Of a DNA stretch of 64,000 nt, positions 42,337 through 53,391 are shown piece after piece. Origin of the DNA: Globisporangium splendens. Taxonomy: Eukaryota > Oomycota > Peronosporomycetes > Pythiales > Pythiaceae. The DNA lies in contig VFIW01000110.1 of the NCBI GenBank assembly GCA_006386115.1, positions 1-64,000 of the forward strand, given 5' to 3'. Every line of letters starts with the position of its first letter. The stretch's first letter is position 1. Position numbers and translations under genes: made by a program. Under the pieces are notes generated by a model. It made no database searches, was not told where the DNA came from, and saw only the letters and a program-made list of their open reading frames with translations.

Positions 42337-45171
42337 ATGATGGCGACGGATCCGCGGCGGTTGTATCGGTGCGTATACTGCTGTTGTTGTTGTGTTGTGG
42401 GTTTGTACCTACGATGGATCTACGATTTAGCGTTGTGTGGAAGTGCAAGCGACTGACGGAATGGATGCTGCTATTATTATGGACGATTTGATGCGAGCAG
42501 AGAGATCATTGAGATCGAGAAGCAGCTGCGCGAGCTGTTGCGCGCGAATCCTCTCAATTCGCAAGATGCCAATGTGCTTCGAAGCCGGTGCGTCTAGAGC
42601 TGCTTTTTGTTTGGCTTCAACCATTGTGGAAACTAACCAACGAAGCACATTACAATGCTGTTGCTGCGGAATAGACTCGTGGAGAAGGCGAAGGCGATCG
42701 CTGATGTGAGCCCCGCGTTTGCTGCGTCCAAGGAGATTGAGCAAGCGCTCTGGAAGCCGTGTTTCTACAAGCGCATTGAGGATTTCCGCCGTCGCATCCG
42801 GAAATACGCATCAGCGCCATCGAACGACCGCAGCGTGCGCGAGCACTTTGCGCGCGTGTCGACGGAATTCCAGCAGTTTCTAAGCGAGTCGTCGGCGTTC
42901 TATGAGCATTTGCGCGATGCGTACGCCGCGTGGCTATCAGCGAATCGCGTGAGCCGCATTGCGTCGAACCATGCGCCATCGTTCGCGTCCAATCCCCCAG
43001 CTGGCACAGCGCAGGATGCGATTCCGCGTTGCCGTCAGAGTCTGCACCGGTGCTTCATCTTCCTCGGCGATCTTGCGCGGTACCGTGAGCTGCATAGTCA
43101 GAAGGCGAAGAAGAATTTTGCCGCGGCCGAGAGCTTTTACTACAAGGCATTGGCGCTTCTCCCTGAGAATGGTAACCCGCACAACCAGCTCGCTGTTCTC
43201 GCGACGTACGTGGAAGCCGAGACCGTCGCGGTGTATCGATACTGCCGCAGTCTGCTGATCGCGCAGCCGTTTGCGACGGCGGAAGAAAACCTCGCACTGC
43301 TGTTTGAGCGAAGTCGCCAGCGTCCATTGGCTGCGCCATTGTCGATGGCACTGACTGGCGCCATGTCGTCGAAGGACAAGTCGGCGTTCCTCAAGAGCTT
43401 TCTGCATCGCCTCACGCGAATGCACGGCATATTGTTCTCGATCGCGACGCGCCCATCCAGCGCTGGCAACAACGGGTATGGCGCGACGAATGCGAATCCA
43501 GTCTACCCACGCGACATGGAAGCCGTTCTGTGCAAGGATTTGAATGTGCTCCTACGTGCTGGTGTAGTCGGCGACGCGCTCTTGCTCAAGGTCGTGGTGA
43601 CGAACGTGTTTTGCCTCGTGCGCGCGATGCGAGGGAACACGAGTGCGAAGGAGGACTCGTTGCGGCTGTCGACGCTGACGATCTCCAGCGTGATTGACTA
43701 CTTGGTCGAAGAGCTCGGAAAGAAGAAGACGTCTGGCAACAATGCGGAAATTCCAAGCAGCCTGCGGCTTCTGGGACCAGTGAGTGTGTTTTGCGACTTC
43801 ATGCGTCTGAACCCAAAGGTTTTGAACGTTCTCGAGACCACAATGGACCGTTCTCCGGTATCGGAGACCTCTGCTTCAGCTCATTTCGCAAATGCGTTTT
43901 TGGAGAGTCTGGCGTCTCTTTTGAACCATTCCAAGTTGAAAGAAATGTACACGCCGCTTATCAACCTGAGAAACGATCAGCAAGAGCCACTGCGTGAGCA
44001 GCAATTGCTGCTGAAGGAGAATATCGAACTGCGTGGCTTTTCACCGTTTGCGGCGCTTTTGGAAAGTTCGTCGGCGTCGGCGAAGTGGAGAGATGACTTG
44101 GCAATGAACAGTTCAAGCAGCGGCAATGCGCCAGCGTTGGCTGAAAACGAAGCGGTGAAGATTCGCGCGTGGAATCTTTATCACTTTGGCAAGTTCCTGT
44201 GCGAAGAATACGAAGGTAATCCGCTCCTGTACCTGTACCAGGGTACGTTTTCGACGTCGCCAACGGTGGGAGCAGGCGGCTCGAATGGATTCTTGCAAGC
44301 TGTTTCGGGAACGCGCGACACGAGTGCTAGTGTGAGCCAGGTGCCATCGTTTGATCTTGGTCTCTTTGGTCCACAAAATACATCGGATTTGCAGAAGCCG
44401 GCGAAACATCAGCCCGACGAAGATGATGATGATTTCGACGACGAAGTCATTGTGTTCCAGCCATCTCCTGCACTGGCTCCGGTGCCTATTGCTGCCAGTG
44501 GCAGCAGTGCACTTCGTGGCGACACCAATTCAGTGTTTGGCGGTATGAGCTCCCCATTTGCAAATTTGTCTGCTGCTGGTCCATTTAGCCTCGGTCGACC
44601 GAGTTCCCAGACTACTCCAGATCCGACAAAGCGTAACTCGTTCAGCGATTCGTTTGGAAGCTTCGGGAGCAGCGGATCGTTCGGCTCGACACTCGGGTAT
44701 CCAAATTTCCAGAGTTTCAACGACTTCGGCAGCTTTTCGGGACAAGGATTGCTCTCAGGGTGGGGAAATCGTGACTCGTTGGCAAACAACAGCAACAGCA
44801 ATGCGCTTGGTAAACCTCCTTCGGTTCCGAAACTTGGTGGTGGATTTGGTAGTTTCGGTGGCAGCACCAGCGCAAACCAATTTGCGCCACTCATGGATCT
44901 GGCTGCTGTGGAGCGTGAGAGCGTTCTGTATCAGCAGGAGGAATCCAGTTTGAGTGCATTTTTCAGCTCGTCGCAACGGAGTACCAGCAGTGACAGCATG
45001 GACTTGTCGGCTTCGCGAACGTCGCCACGACCACCGCCACCGCCTGGCTTTGGCTCGCCGTCGCTGGGGATGCAATCGAGCTTCCAAGAGCGTCGGGGTG
45101 ATGGTGTGACTACGAACCAGCCACCACAGCAGCAGCAATTCTACACTCGGAATCCGTTCATCAATTCATAA
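42337..45171 (+). CDS. SMG7/EST1-like nonsense-mediated decay factor, 3 exons
   Basis: Exons 42337-42368, 42501-42587 and 42675-45171, about 871 aa. Start ATG is at 42337 (a second ATG follows at once). The EST1/SMG7 14-3-3-like and helical region is recognisable in HRCFIFLGDLARYREL, AAESFYYKALALLPENGNPH, NQLAVLATYVEAETVAVYRY and PFATAEENLALLFE. A later acidic motif DDDDFDDEVIVFQPSPA matches the EIVF-type box seen in SMG7 relatives. The C-tail is Ser/Phe/Gly-rich (FGSFGSSGSFGS). No PIN domain is present, so SMG5/SMG6 is less likely. It presumably binds phospho-UPF1 and links it to mRNA decay. Confidence 0.88.
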
Positions 45172-46000
45172 GCTACACGAGGCTCCTGTTGCGTTCTTGA
45201 TGGTAGAGCAACGGGAGCTGTGGCAAGGGAAAAATGAACTAACTTCTGAGGGAGTGGGAGGAAAAACAAGGTCGAAAGTTGACTCTTTCGGCCAGTCTCC
45301 ACCAAGTATCGAGTGATTCCACGGTCTAGAAGGGCTACTCATAGGGTTCGCTCGCTACACGCATCGATTGCGCAGATCCAGGCTGACGAGAATCAACGGA
45401 GACAAGCAAGCAAACAAATACAACAAGAAACACGGAATACAAAAAATTGGGCAAGACAACGGAAGCAAAAGACGACACGACCTACTCAGATGCGTCCAAC
45501 CTCGTGAGGAGCAGTGAACTGACAACACGCCGGGGATTCGTAGTAGGAGAAAGCAGGAATGATGAAGAGCAATGAAGACAAAGAGGAAGAAGGCAACTGA
45601 GAGGAAAGTCCGGAATGCACGCAACGGCGACAAGAAAAAAAGCAACTGAGGATCATGGCATCAAATGGGTAACGGGAAGAAATTCGAGTGTCATTGGCTT
45701 TTCAATGGAGCTCGTTTGTGACAAGAGACTACAGGAGACAGGAACGAGCCACACGAGCATGATATGTGATGGGAAAGACGGTGGACTTTTACAAACAGCG
45801 AGGATCGAGGAGGCAAACAAGATAAAGAGAGAATGCATAAGTTCGTTTCGGCTTTGGAGATGTTCATGTGGTTCTCTGATGCTAATATCGTCGTATTTTA
45901 TCCAATCCAGAAACACGAGTTTATTCTTCGTGCATATTATTGGTAGAAAATCGTAATATGGACCACCAAAATGGATCTGCTCCCTTCGTTTGCTGTTGAG
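45172..46000. other. Intergenic spacer
   Basis: About 830 bp. The middle is purine-rich with many CAAGA/GAAGA words, and no open frame has a recognisable domain. Nothing else is seen. Confidence 0.5.
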
Positions 46001-46013
46001 AGCTCCATTTTCG
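46000..46013 (+). promoter_or_regulatory. Initiator-like GAGCTCCATTTTCG
   Basis: It lies about 20 bp before the ATG at 46032 and resembles the oomycete core promoter (GCTCATTY..CAWTTT). Pattern match only. Confidence 0.4.
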
Positions 46014-46031
46014 AGAGAAGGCAGCAGCAAA

Positions 46032-46782
46032 ATGGGCGGCGCAGCGAGCAAAGCGGCCACGTCGGCGGCGCCAAAGACGGCGGCCAAAGCAGCAGCCTCC
46101 ACCACCAAGCAGAGCGCAGCAGTCAGCGGCCTGCGTTCGGACTTTTCGCGCAACGCCGTCGTGGTGTCGCATCTGGACATCAGCAACCGCGATCTGAACG
46201 GTGCGAGTCTCGTGCGCAACCCGAACGCGCCGCAGAAACCCGTCGAGCTCATGGAGATGAACCGTGTGCTACTGGACGACATGAAGAAGTTCGAAGACTA
46301 CGAAAAAGTCGACTACCTGGTGGTATGTGTCTTGCTGTTGTTGTACATATATTCATCCTATACGCTTTGTTACATCGAGTGTATGTCGTGCTCACGACCA
46401 TGCCGTTGTGATGTCCTTATAGCAAAACGACGACGCCTTCCAGGATACAGCGAGCGCCTACCGAGAGCGGCCATCGACGCCTACGGTGCTGCCACAAGAC
46501 CGCACAGCGGCGGCGTCGGCCGCATTTGGAAGTGAAGTGGTTGATCATATCCCTGGCCGCCTCACGAACCGCAATTTGCGTGAGCTGCTGCGTCTGCACT
46601 ACGAGGACCCGACCGCGTGGAGCAGCGCGAAGCTCGCAGAGCGCTTCGCGATGGACGTGGACGTCGTGCGCAGCATTCTGAAGAGCGTCGGCCCCGCGGA
46701 CGTGCTTGAGCCGCGCGCCGCCGCCGAGTTCCCATTCGGCGTGTGGTTCGTTCCCACGTCGTCGAAGCGCCTCGAACTGTAG
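46032..46782 (+). CDS. Small protein with neugrin/Rrg9-like helical segment, 2 exons
   Basis: Exons 46032-46322 and 46423-46782, 216 aa. The N-terminus MGGAASKAATS fits an N-myristoylation site (Gly2, Ser6) but could also act as an Ala/Lys-rich targeting peptide. The conserved part is in exon 2: GRLTNRNLRELLRLHYEDP, TAWSSAKLAERFAMDVDVV and RSILKSV, a helix-turn-helix-like pattern reminiscent of neugrin/Rrg9 mitochondrial proteins. It ends FPFGVWFVPTSSKRLEL. The gene is secure; the function is only suggested. Confidence 0.75.
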
Positions 46783-47098
46783 GCAGTAGCGTATGTATCC
46801 CCTATAATAGACCCTTCCTTCCCTGTTAGAATCGCTTGTGGATGGTTATTTTTCTTCAGTTATATTTCCTCTTCGGAACGAAATATATGTAAGTTACCTG
46901 GTGTGTGTGTATTTTGTTGTCTTTGGTTATATTTCTTTCGCTGTGTGCGCTGCTGTTGTGTGGATGTAAATTACATTGTAAGTAATGTATGGATGCGCAT
47001 AGTTTACGCTCTGAAGGGGAGCGAGCAGAGCCGCTCAGGCGCTTGATTCTGGACGTCAGCCTCACTAGCACGAAGCAAGGGCCACAAGCGCAGACAAG
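46783..47098. other. Intergenic spacer
   Basis: About 315 bp, AT-rich, holding the 3' flank of the neugrin-like gene and the 5' flank of NDUFA7. No other feature is seen. Confidence 0.5.
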
Positions 47099-48098
47099 AT
47101 GAGCAAGTGGCAGCCGTTCAAGCCGTTCAAGTTCGCGGATCTGCTGACGCCGCAGCAGCGCCAGAAGGTATGAATTGAGCAAATACGCATGCAGACGAAC
47201 GCGTAGGCGCTCTCTTGGCGCATGTGAATGGCCACGTGGGACGCTCTTGGCTTGCAAAGAGAGCGATTCGTCCTGCTTTCTGTCGCGATGGAAGCTCAAG
47301 CATTGGTTCATCGCTGCTTCAGTGTATGGTTTTACGTCCTTACATGCAGAATGTGTACTGACTGATATGTTATGTGCGTGCATGTGCTTCCGCTTCTTTG
47401 TTGTGTAGCTCCGTGAGCTGTTGCTGTTCACGGAGGCGTCGGGTACGAAGCAGGAGTTCCAGGCGCCGTCGGGCCACCAGAAGTACCGTTACCCTGCGCC
47501 TTCGAACCAGCCGGCTGCCCACGTGCCGTCGACGGAGAAGAAGGAGAACATTTACAACACGCAGTACTACACGCGCGACATCCGTCGCATGCATGTGCCG
47601 CTCGAAGTCGGCGTGCACCCGTCGATCGCCATGGAGAAGCGCGCGGAATTGCCAAAGGATGCCAAGCGCGGATCCCCTGGTAACAAGGTAGGCGATCGCA
47701 TGCATAGGTGTATATTAGGTGGCTTGCAGTATGGAGAATGGTGGCTTACTTGTTGCTTGCGTGTGCGCAGAACCCTGCCGTGTTGGCTTACGACCCAAGT
47801 GGAACGCGTTCGGCCATGACCACCACCTACGGTGCGTCCACATTGTCGGTATGCTGGTGGCAGACAAAATCGCTGTTCTCATGCTATTTTGTGGCTATCC
47901 TGCTTCTTAATGTCTGTTAAAACAGAGGCGCGCGACAAGCTGATCCTCACGCACACGGCGACGCACAACATCCGCTTCGCGTGGGAGGGCAAGGACGAGG
48001 AGATCATCAAGGAGTACGAGTCCAAGAACATCCCGCCAGTGCCTGGCCAGCCCTTCGAGTGGGACATGCCGGACCGCGCGCGCATCCGCCGCTGGTAA
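47099..48098 (+). CDS. NDUFA7: NDUFA7 (B14.5a), mitochondrial complex I subunit, 4 exons
   Basis: Accessory subunit of NADH:ubiquinone oxidoreductase. Exons 47099-47167, 47409-47687, 47771-47831 and 47926-48098, joining to 193 aa. The family core is YPAPSNQPAAHVPSTEKKEN followed by IYNTQYYTRDIRRMHVPLEV, GVHPSIAMEKRAEL, which matches the human NDUFA7 segment ending in YYCTRDGRRESVPP. The protein is longer than the human one (about 113 aa), with an extra C-terminal HNIRFAWEGKDEEIIKEYE and PVPGQPFEWDMPDRARI. The first intron (241 bp) is longer than most here. Confidence 0.85.
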
Positions 48099-48726
48099 GC
48101 AGACAGTGTCTCTTGGTTAAAAAGAACAGTCTGCCGGTGGCATTTCCACACCGTGAAGCTCGCATTTTTAAAAAAGCGGAGCTTTTTGGTATGGGGAGCT
48201 ACGAAGGAGAGGGAAGATGGCGAGGAGCACGCACTTTTATATACTGGTGGTGTTGCCCGCGATCGCAGCAAAGTAAAACAAATAAAAACACTTGATACAC
48301 ACGCACACAGCGGCATGGTTAAACGCTGCTGTTGCTTCGAGATGCCACTGTCGCCATGGAGTGTTGAAGCCACGTTTCCAGACGGCTACTTTTAATTTTT
48401 CTCTCTATCAACCTTTCCTTATTGCGCCATTTTTCACAATATCATCTCGTACAGTCTCGTCATCACTAAATATAGGAGCACACGCAAATGTTGAACGAAC
48501 TAGTTTCATATATTGCTCATTTATACAGGTATCCATAAAAGCGTGGGATCGCTATCTTTTTTTGGCAAACCTGTCGCATGCATTCAGTCTTCTTTCTTCT
48601 ATCGCCAGGAAGAACGAGAACAAAGCAGAGAGAACGCGCCATTTGAGAGACGAACGCGCCCCGCATTCTCTGTGCTTCCTGCCCCTCCATACGCCCCAAC
48701 TGCCCCACTAATCACCTCTGCCGATC
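48099..48726. other. Intergenic spacer
   Basis: About 630 bp, AT-rich, with no supported coding region, repeat or RNA gene. Confidence 0.5.
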
Positions 48727-50306
48727 ATGCAGTTCACGACGGTGCCCGAGTTGCCACCGCTGCCGACGCCCGAGGCCGTCGCGAAGACCGACAAGTCGAT
48801 CACGTTGCGGCTCAAGACCGACCAGCTCGACAAGAAACTCAAGTTCCAAGTGGTAAAGCTGTTGCGTTTATTTATATATATATATGCGTGTGGATATATT
48901 GTGTACTCACGGCGTTGCTGTTGTGACAATAGGGCCACAGTGAGCATGGGTACGTCTACTACTCGTGGACCGACTCGGAGCTCTTTTCCGGCAGCATGCA
49001 CCCCGTCAAGGGACTCACGCCCAACACGGTGCGTACACACGCTTATTGTATGGGAGCGTGGCTGTTTGTCTACAGGTATATGCTGACGTTTATGTTGGTG
49101 TATGTACTCGCACGCATGCTCGTTGTATAAACGAACGACTGGGTAGAACTACGTGTTCCGCGCGCGCGTGGTTGACGAAGCCGCCAAGCAGTGCAGCGAG
49201 TGGTCGCCGCTGACCGCGTACGTCCGCACGTTCACGGTGCGTCTGGCAATATGCGCTTTTTACATGTGCTGTATTTGCGGTCGTGTCTTGATGTCAATTA
49301 TGCCGTGATGTGTATAATTATGCAAATGAAATAGGAGGAAGAAGACGCCAAGCGTGCGGGCACGTACTTTGAACATGTAAGTGAGGCTGAGCAAATGCAT
49401 ATGAGCGTCTAATGCTAATGCAATATGCTGTTGATATGGAATTTCAAAACAGGCGTTGAAGCTTGAGCGCGAACAGAAAAGCATTTTGCAGAAGCAGATC
49501 TCCAAGCTCACGGTCATGTACGTCTTAGTGTTTTCTTCATTGACGTTCATTATGACTTAATGGCACTCATGTCGTTGTGTTGACTTTTGCCGCCGTAAAT
49601 GACCAGGTTGGATGACAATGTGCGCGTGAAGACGGACCCGGAGCGCAAGTCGACGGTCAAGATCCACGAAGACATGCTCTCGAGCCGCCGCATCATCGAC
49701 ACGACGGTGTCGAAGCTGCGCTCGGAGCTCACGATGCAGGCGGCGGCGCTGCAATCGATCAAGAGCCAACGCGCGGCCGACGAGCAGATGATCCAGGACC
49801 TGCTCAACGAGCAGGAGAACCTGCGTCGCACGCAGCTCCAGCAGAAGGACCAAGCCAAGTACGAGCAGGAGATGCAGCAACTGCGCGCACAGCTGGAGAA
49901 AAACGAGCAGGCGCTGCACAAGCACCAGGAGCAGGTGATCGCGAGCCACGATCAGATCGCCAAGTACGAGGCGTCGCTCGCGAAGACGCAGGAGGAGATC
50001 AAGCAGAAGGAGGACGAGGTGGAGCGCATCATGAACGACTGCAACCGCATGGTGCAGGAGCAGGCCGACCTCGCGGCCGTCAAGCAGCTCGAGATTGAGG
50101 ACGCGCTTATGGAGGCGAAGACGTCGCTCGAGCAGCAGTTGGACATCAACACGTACCTCCGCGACGAGGTGTCGCGCTTGCGCGAGGAGAATCATCACCT
50201 GAAGAACCAGATCCAGGAGATGGACTCGGAGATCGCGCCCAAACTCTTTCGCCTGGAGGACGAGAACGAAGAGCTGCGCCGCCAGCTCGCTGCGTACCGC
50301 CGGTAA
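48727..50306 (+). CDS. Fibronectin-III-like plus long coiled-coil protein, 6 exons
   Basis: Exons 48727-48852, 48933-49028, 49147-49236, 49335-49376, 49453-49517 and 49607-50306, joining to 372 aa. The N-terminal third resembles one fibronectin type III domain: KSITLRLKTDQLDKKL, GYVYYSWTDSELFSGS, VKGLTPNTNYVFRARVVDEA and SEWSPLTAYVRTF (the LTPNTxYxFRVRA and WS signatures). The rest, about 230 residues from EEEDAKRAG on, is an almost uninterrupted coiled coil (EQENLRRTQLQQKDQAKYEQ and so on), ending DENEELRRQLAAYRR. No membrane segment or signal peptide, so probably a cytoskeletal or centrosomal scaffold. The family is not recognised. Confidence 0.85.
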
Positions 50307-50487
50307 AGCAGCAGTCGAAGAATCAAAAAGCTGTAAGTATGCTCCTGCCCCTTTTTGATTGTACTATTCATTTTGACTTTCCATGCCACACAGTTGATAG
50401 TTGATTTGGAGTCTCCATATCGTGTCACGTTTTAATATATATATTTTTTGAATTTGTGAAAAAGAGTCTTTCTTCATAGCAATACGC

Positions 50488-53004
50488 TTAGAACCCGTCG
50501 TCATCCTCGTAATCGTCAAAGCCCCCAAGTGTGAACGCGTTTGCAGAGCCCAACGGGGGAAGTCGTGATGGCGGAGAGCTCGCCGAGAGCGCTGGTGACG
50601 GATCAAACGTGCTCCGAGAGACCTTCTTGCCTGGTTTCTTCTTGCCACCGTTCGCCATGGCCTTCAAGGCGCGGTCTCGGTCGTCAAAACTGTAGTCGCC
50701 GTCGTTCGAGGACCCGACCGACATGCCGTACGCGCGCTGCTCGACGCTCCCGTGTATGTGGTTCTCCAGGTAGCTCAAGCCCTTGAAGGACGCGACGCCG
50801 ACGCTGCCTGACATGCTCACATCGTCATCCCGGCCGACGTCTTCTTCCTCGTCGTCGTCCTCGTTAGCCTCCTCCTCGTCGTCGTCCTCGGCCTCAGCTT
50901 CTAACTCGCGGATGATCGCCTTGACTGCGTTCAGCGCATCGCAGTTTTCGCTCGAGGTCGGATCGGCGTGCTTCCAATATAAATACAGCGGACCAATGTA
51001 CTTGAACGATCGACGCAGCAAGTACGGATCGAACGGGAAAAACGTCTCGAGCGGCTGGCGCTGGCCGAGAAGGGTCGACGGTGCACTGGCGTTCGAGCTC
51101 GGCGCCTTCGACCGCTCCATGGTCTTGGTCTTGGTCTTGAACGCGCCTTTGCCCGAGCTGCTGATCGCCTGATCCACGCGGTCGATGCACTCCTCCGAGA
51201 TCAGGTCGAAAGTCTCGACAAAGTTCAAAAACTCGGTCGCGACAGTCTGCTGGCAGAATGCGAGCGGACAGTACGACGTCGACGTGATCAGCAGCCGCTC
51301 CCAGCCGAGCGTACGCAGGAAATCGTAACCATTTGGCGTCTGCGCGATCTCCAGGCCTCGAAAACACAGCATGTAGCACACGGTTTGCAGCGTCGAGATG
51401 AAGATCGACTCTTGGAAATTGCCGCGCGTGTCCTTGGCTTCGAGTTCGGCTGCCTCAGCTTCAATGCTCGCTTCGGCATCTGCGTCTTTTTGCTGCAGTG
51501 CGGCATCATAAACGTCCATCTGGTCGTGCATCCATTTCAGCAAATGATACAGCGCCTTCTGGATATACGCGACCGAAATGTACTTCGCACGCGCCAAGAA
51601 GCTCGCCAAGTACGCGCCGCAACTGTGTCTCGTGACTGGCGGCACCTGTGGATCCAAAGACGCAGCCAGGAGTTGCGAAATCAGCACATCCTGGAACTGC
51701 GGGTCCATGCGGCAGACGTGAAACAGGAGAAACTGGGGATACTTGGATCGATGCGTGTTGAGAATGGAATGCTCAAACACCTTGAGCAAGTACTTGAACA
51801 CCAGTGCGGCTTTCTGGACATTTAATGCAGTCGCAGCATCCTCATTGGTGCTCTCACTGCCACTCGCTGGAGCGCCCACGATCTCCTCAATATGCGAAAA
51901 CATGATCACCATCATCTGGTCGAGTTTGTCGGCCATCTCGTCCAATTTTGAGCTGTCTGGCGGCAACAACTCATCGTCGAGGAAATCGTCCATCGTGAAA
52001 ATGTCTTCTTCTTTCTCGTCCAGTTTGATCTCAACGTCCACAGCGACCAATTGGTCCACGATCAACCCGAAAATGCGTTCCTGCAGCCCTGGGACATACG
52101 TCGACAGCTTCAGCACGTTCTTCAAGTACGCCACCTGGAACGGCGCGTCCAAGCGCTTGTGCGGAAAGTGCTCGCAGATCACTGGGAACAGAATATTCGC
52201 AGCAGTTGGTACCAATGCAAGCACGCGCTGATATGTTTCGTGGACAAACGAATACCGCTGTTCAATGCGCGCTTCGACGTCAATGGGCTCAGACGCTGGT
52301 GCTGGGGTAGCCACCGACGCCGCTGACGAGGTAGTGATGCCGCCAAAGCTGGAGCCAATCGAGATTCGCTTGATTGCAGTCGGCGCTGCAGGTGCATTCG
52401 CGGCTGCGACGAGTGCCGCGAGCGCTGGCGGCAATTGCTGCGGTCGACACAAATTCCGCGTCAGCATCTGCAGCGTTGGTAGCACATAGACGGTGTTCGA
52501 CGACACCAGATGCACGATGAACCGTGTGAACGCTTCGATTTCTTCACGCTCTTCCAGGAACGTAAACTTGAAGAGAACGTTGAGGAACTGCTGATATGCG
52601 TGCGGCTCCTTCGCCATCGTGGAGATGCAGCGCGGCAGTGCGAGATAGATCTTGCGCCGCGTCTTCACATCGGACTTGCCCGGCGTCGTCAGCTGCTGGA
52701 TGAGGAAATCGTAGTTGGTCGCATTGCCCTACAGAAATCATCGATAGCAGCAGCAAAAAAAGAACAAATACAGCGTCCCAATGAGCGCATAGCGGTCAGG
52801 TACTTGGTTCTGGCGCATATCAACCCAAGAGAGCTCCGCCAATCGCTCCATACAGCGACCACACAACGCCAATGAACACAGGAAGAGCGCGAGCGGAAGA
52901 CGCACCTTGAGCTTGAGGTCGAGTGCGTTCTCGATGAACTGGTGCATCGTCGCCAGCTCGTCCTCGGCGATCGCCGCCATCGCCGTCACACCACTTCCAG
53001 CCAT
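50488..53004 (-). CDS. RRN3: RRN3 (TIF-IA), RNA polymerase I initiation factor, 2 exons
   Basis: Links RNA polymerase I to the rDNA promoter. Exons on the minus strand are 53004-52804 and 52728-50488, joining to 813 aa. HEAT-like helical repeats with RRN3 hallmarks are seen: FTRFIVHLVSSNTVYVLPTL, SFVHETYQRVLALVPTAANI, LKVFEHSILNTHRSKYPQFL, PVTRHSCGAYLASFLARAKY and FFPFDPYLLRRSFKYIGPLY. An Ala-rich insert near residue 160 and a long acidic stretch (EAEAEDDDEEEANEDDDEEE) follow the usual pattern. The C-tail is basic (GGKKKPGKKVSR) and then acidic. Start is the ATG MAGSGVTAM, close behind an initiator-like site. Confidence 0.93.
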
Positions 53005-53013
53005 TCTTCTCGT

Positions 53014-53032
53014 ACGAAAATGACTGAAGCAT
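53014..53032 (-). promoter_or_regulatory. Initiator-like TTCAGTCATTTTCG before RRN3
   Basis: On the minus strand GCTTCAGTCATTTTCGTAC lies about 15 nt before the RRN3 ATG and matches the oomycete Inr TCATTYY. A very short leader is implied. Pattern match only. Confidence 0.4.
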
Positions 53033-53391
53033 AACAGTTGTCGAAGCAGCGGCGACAGTTCATTGGCTGAAATGATGAGTAATTGCAAAACTTGATTGGA
53101 CAGTTTGGTGCTCAGTTTTGAGCCAATCATAGATTGCGGGAACTCGCTCACACGTCACAGGTGTCGGAATTTGGCGCTATTCGAGCACCGAAAACATGGA
53201 AAATGGCGCGATGTTCATGGCGAGTGGATTGGCAAACTGCACGAAGACGATAGGATTCACGACATGGCATATTTACGCACTGGACACAGCCATATACATG
53301 CATACGGACACACAACGGACATGGTGACTTGGCTTCTTGTTCTCTATAGCGACTGACACTTTGTTGCTTCTTTCACAAAACCAGTTCGCTG
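53033..53391. other. Spacer between RRN3 and calpain-7
   Basis: About 360 bp. The upstream flank of RRN3 and the 3' flank of the calpain gene. No other feature is seen. Confidence 0.5.
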
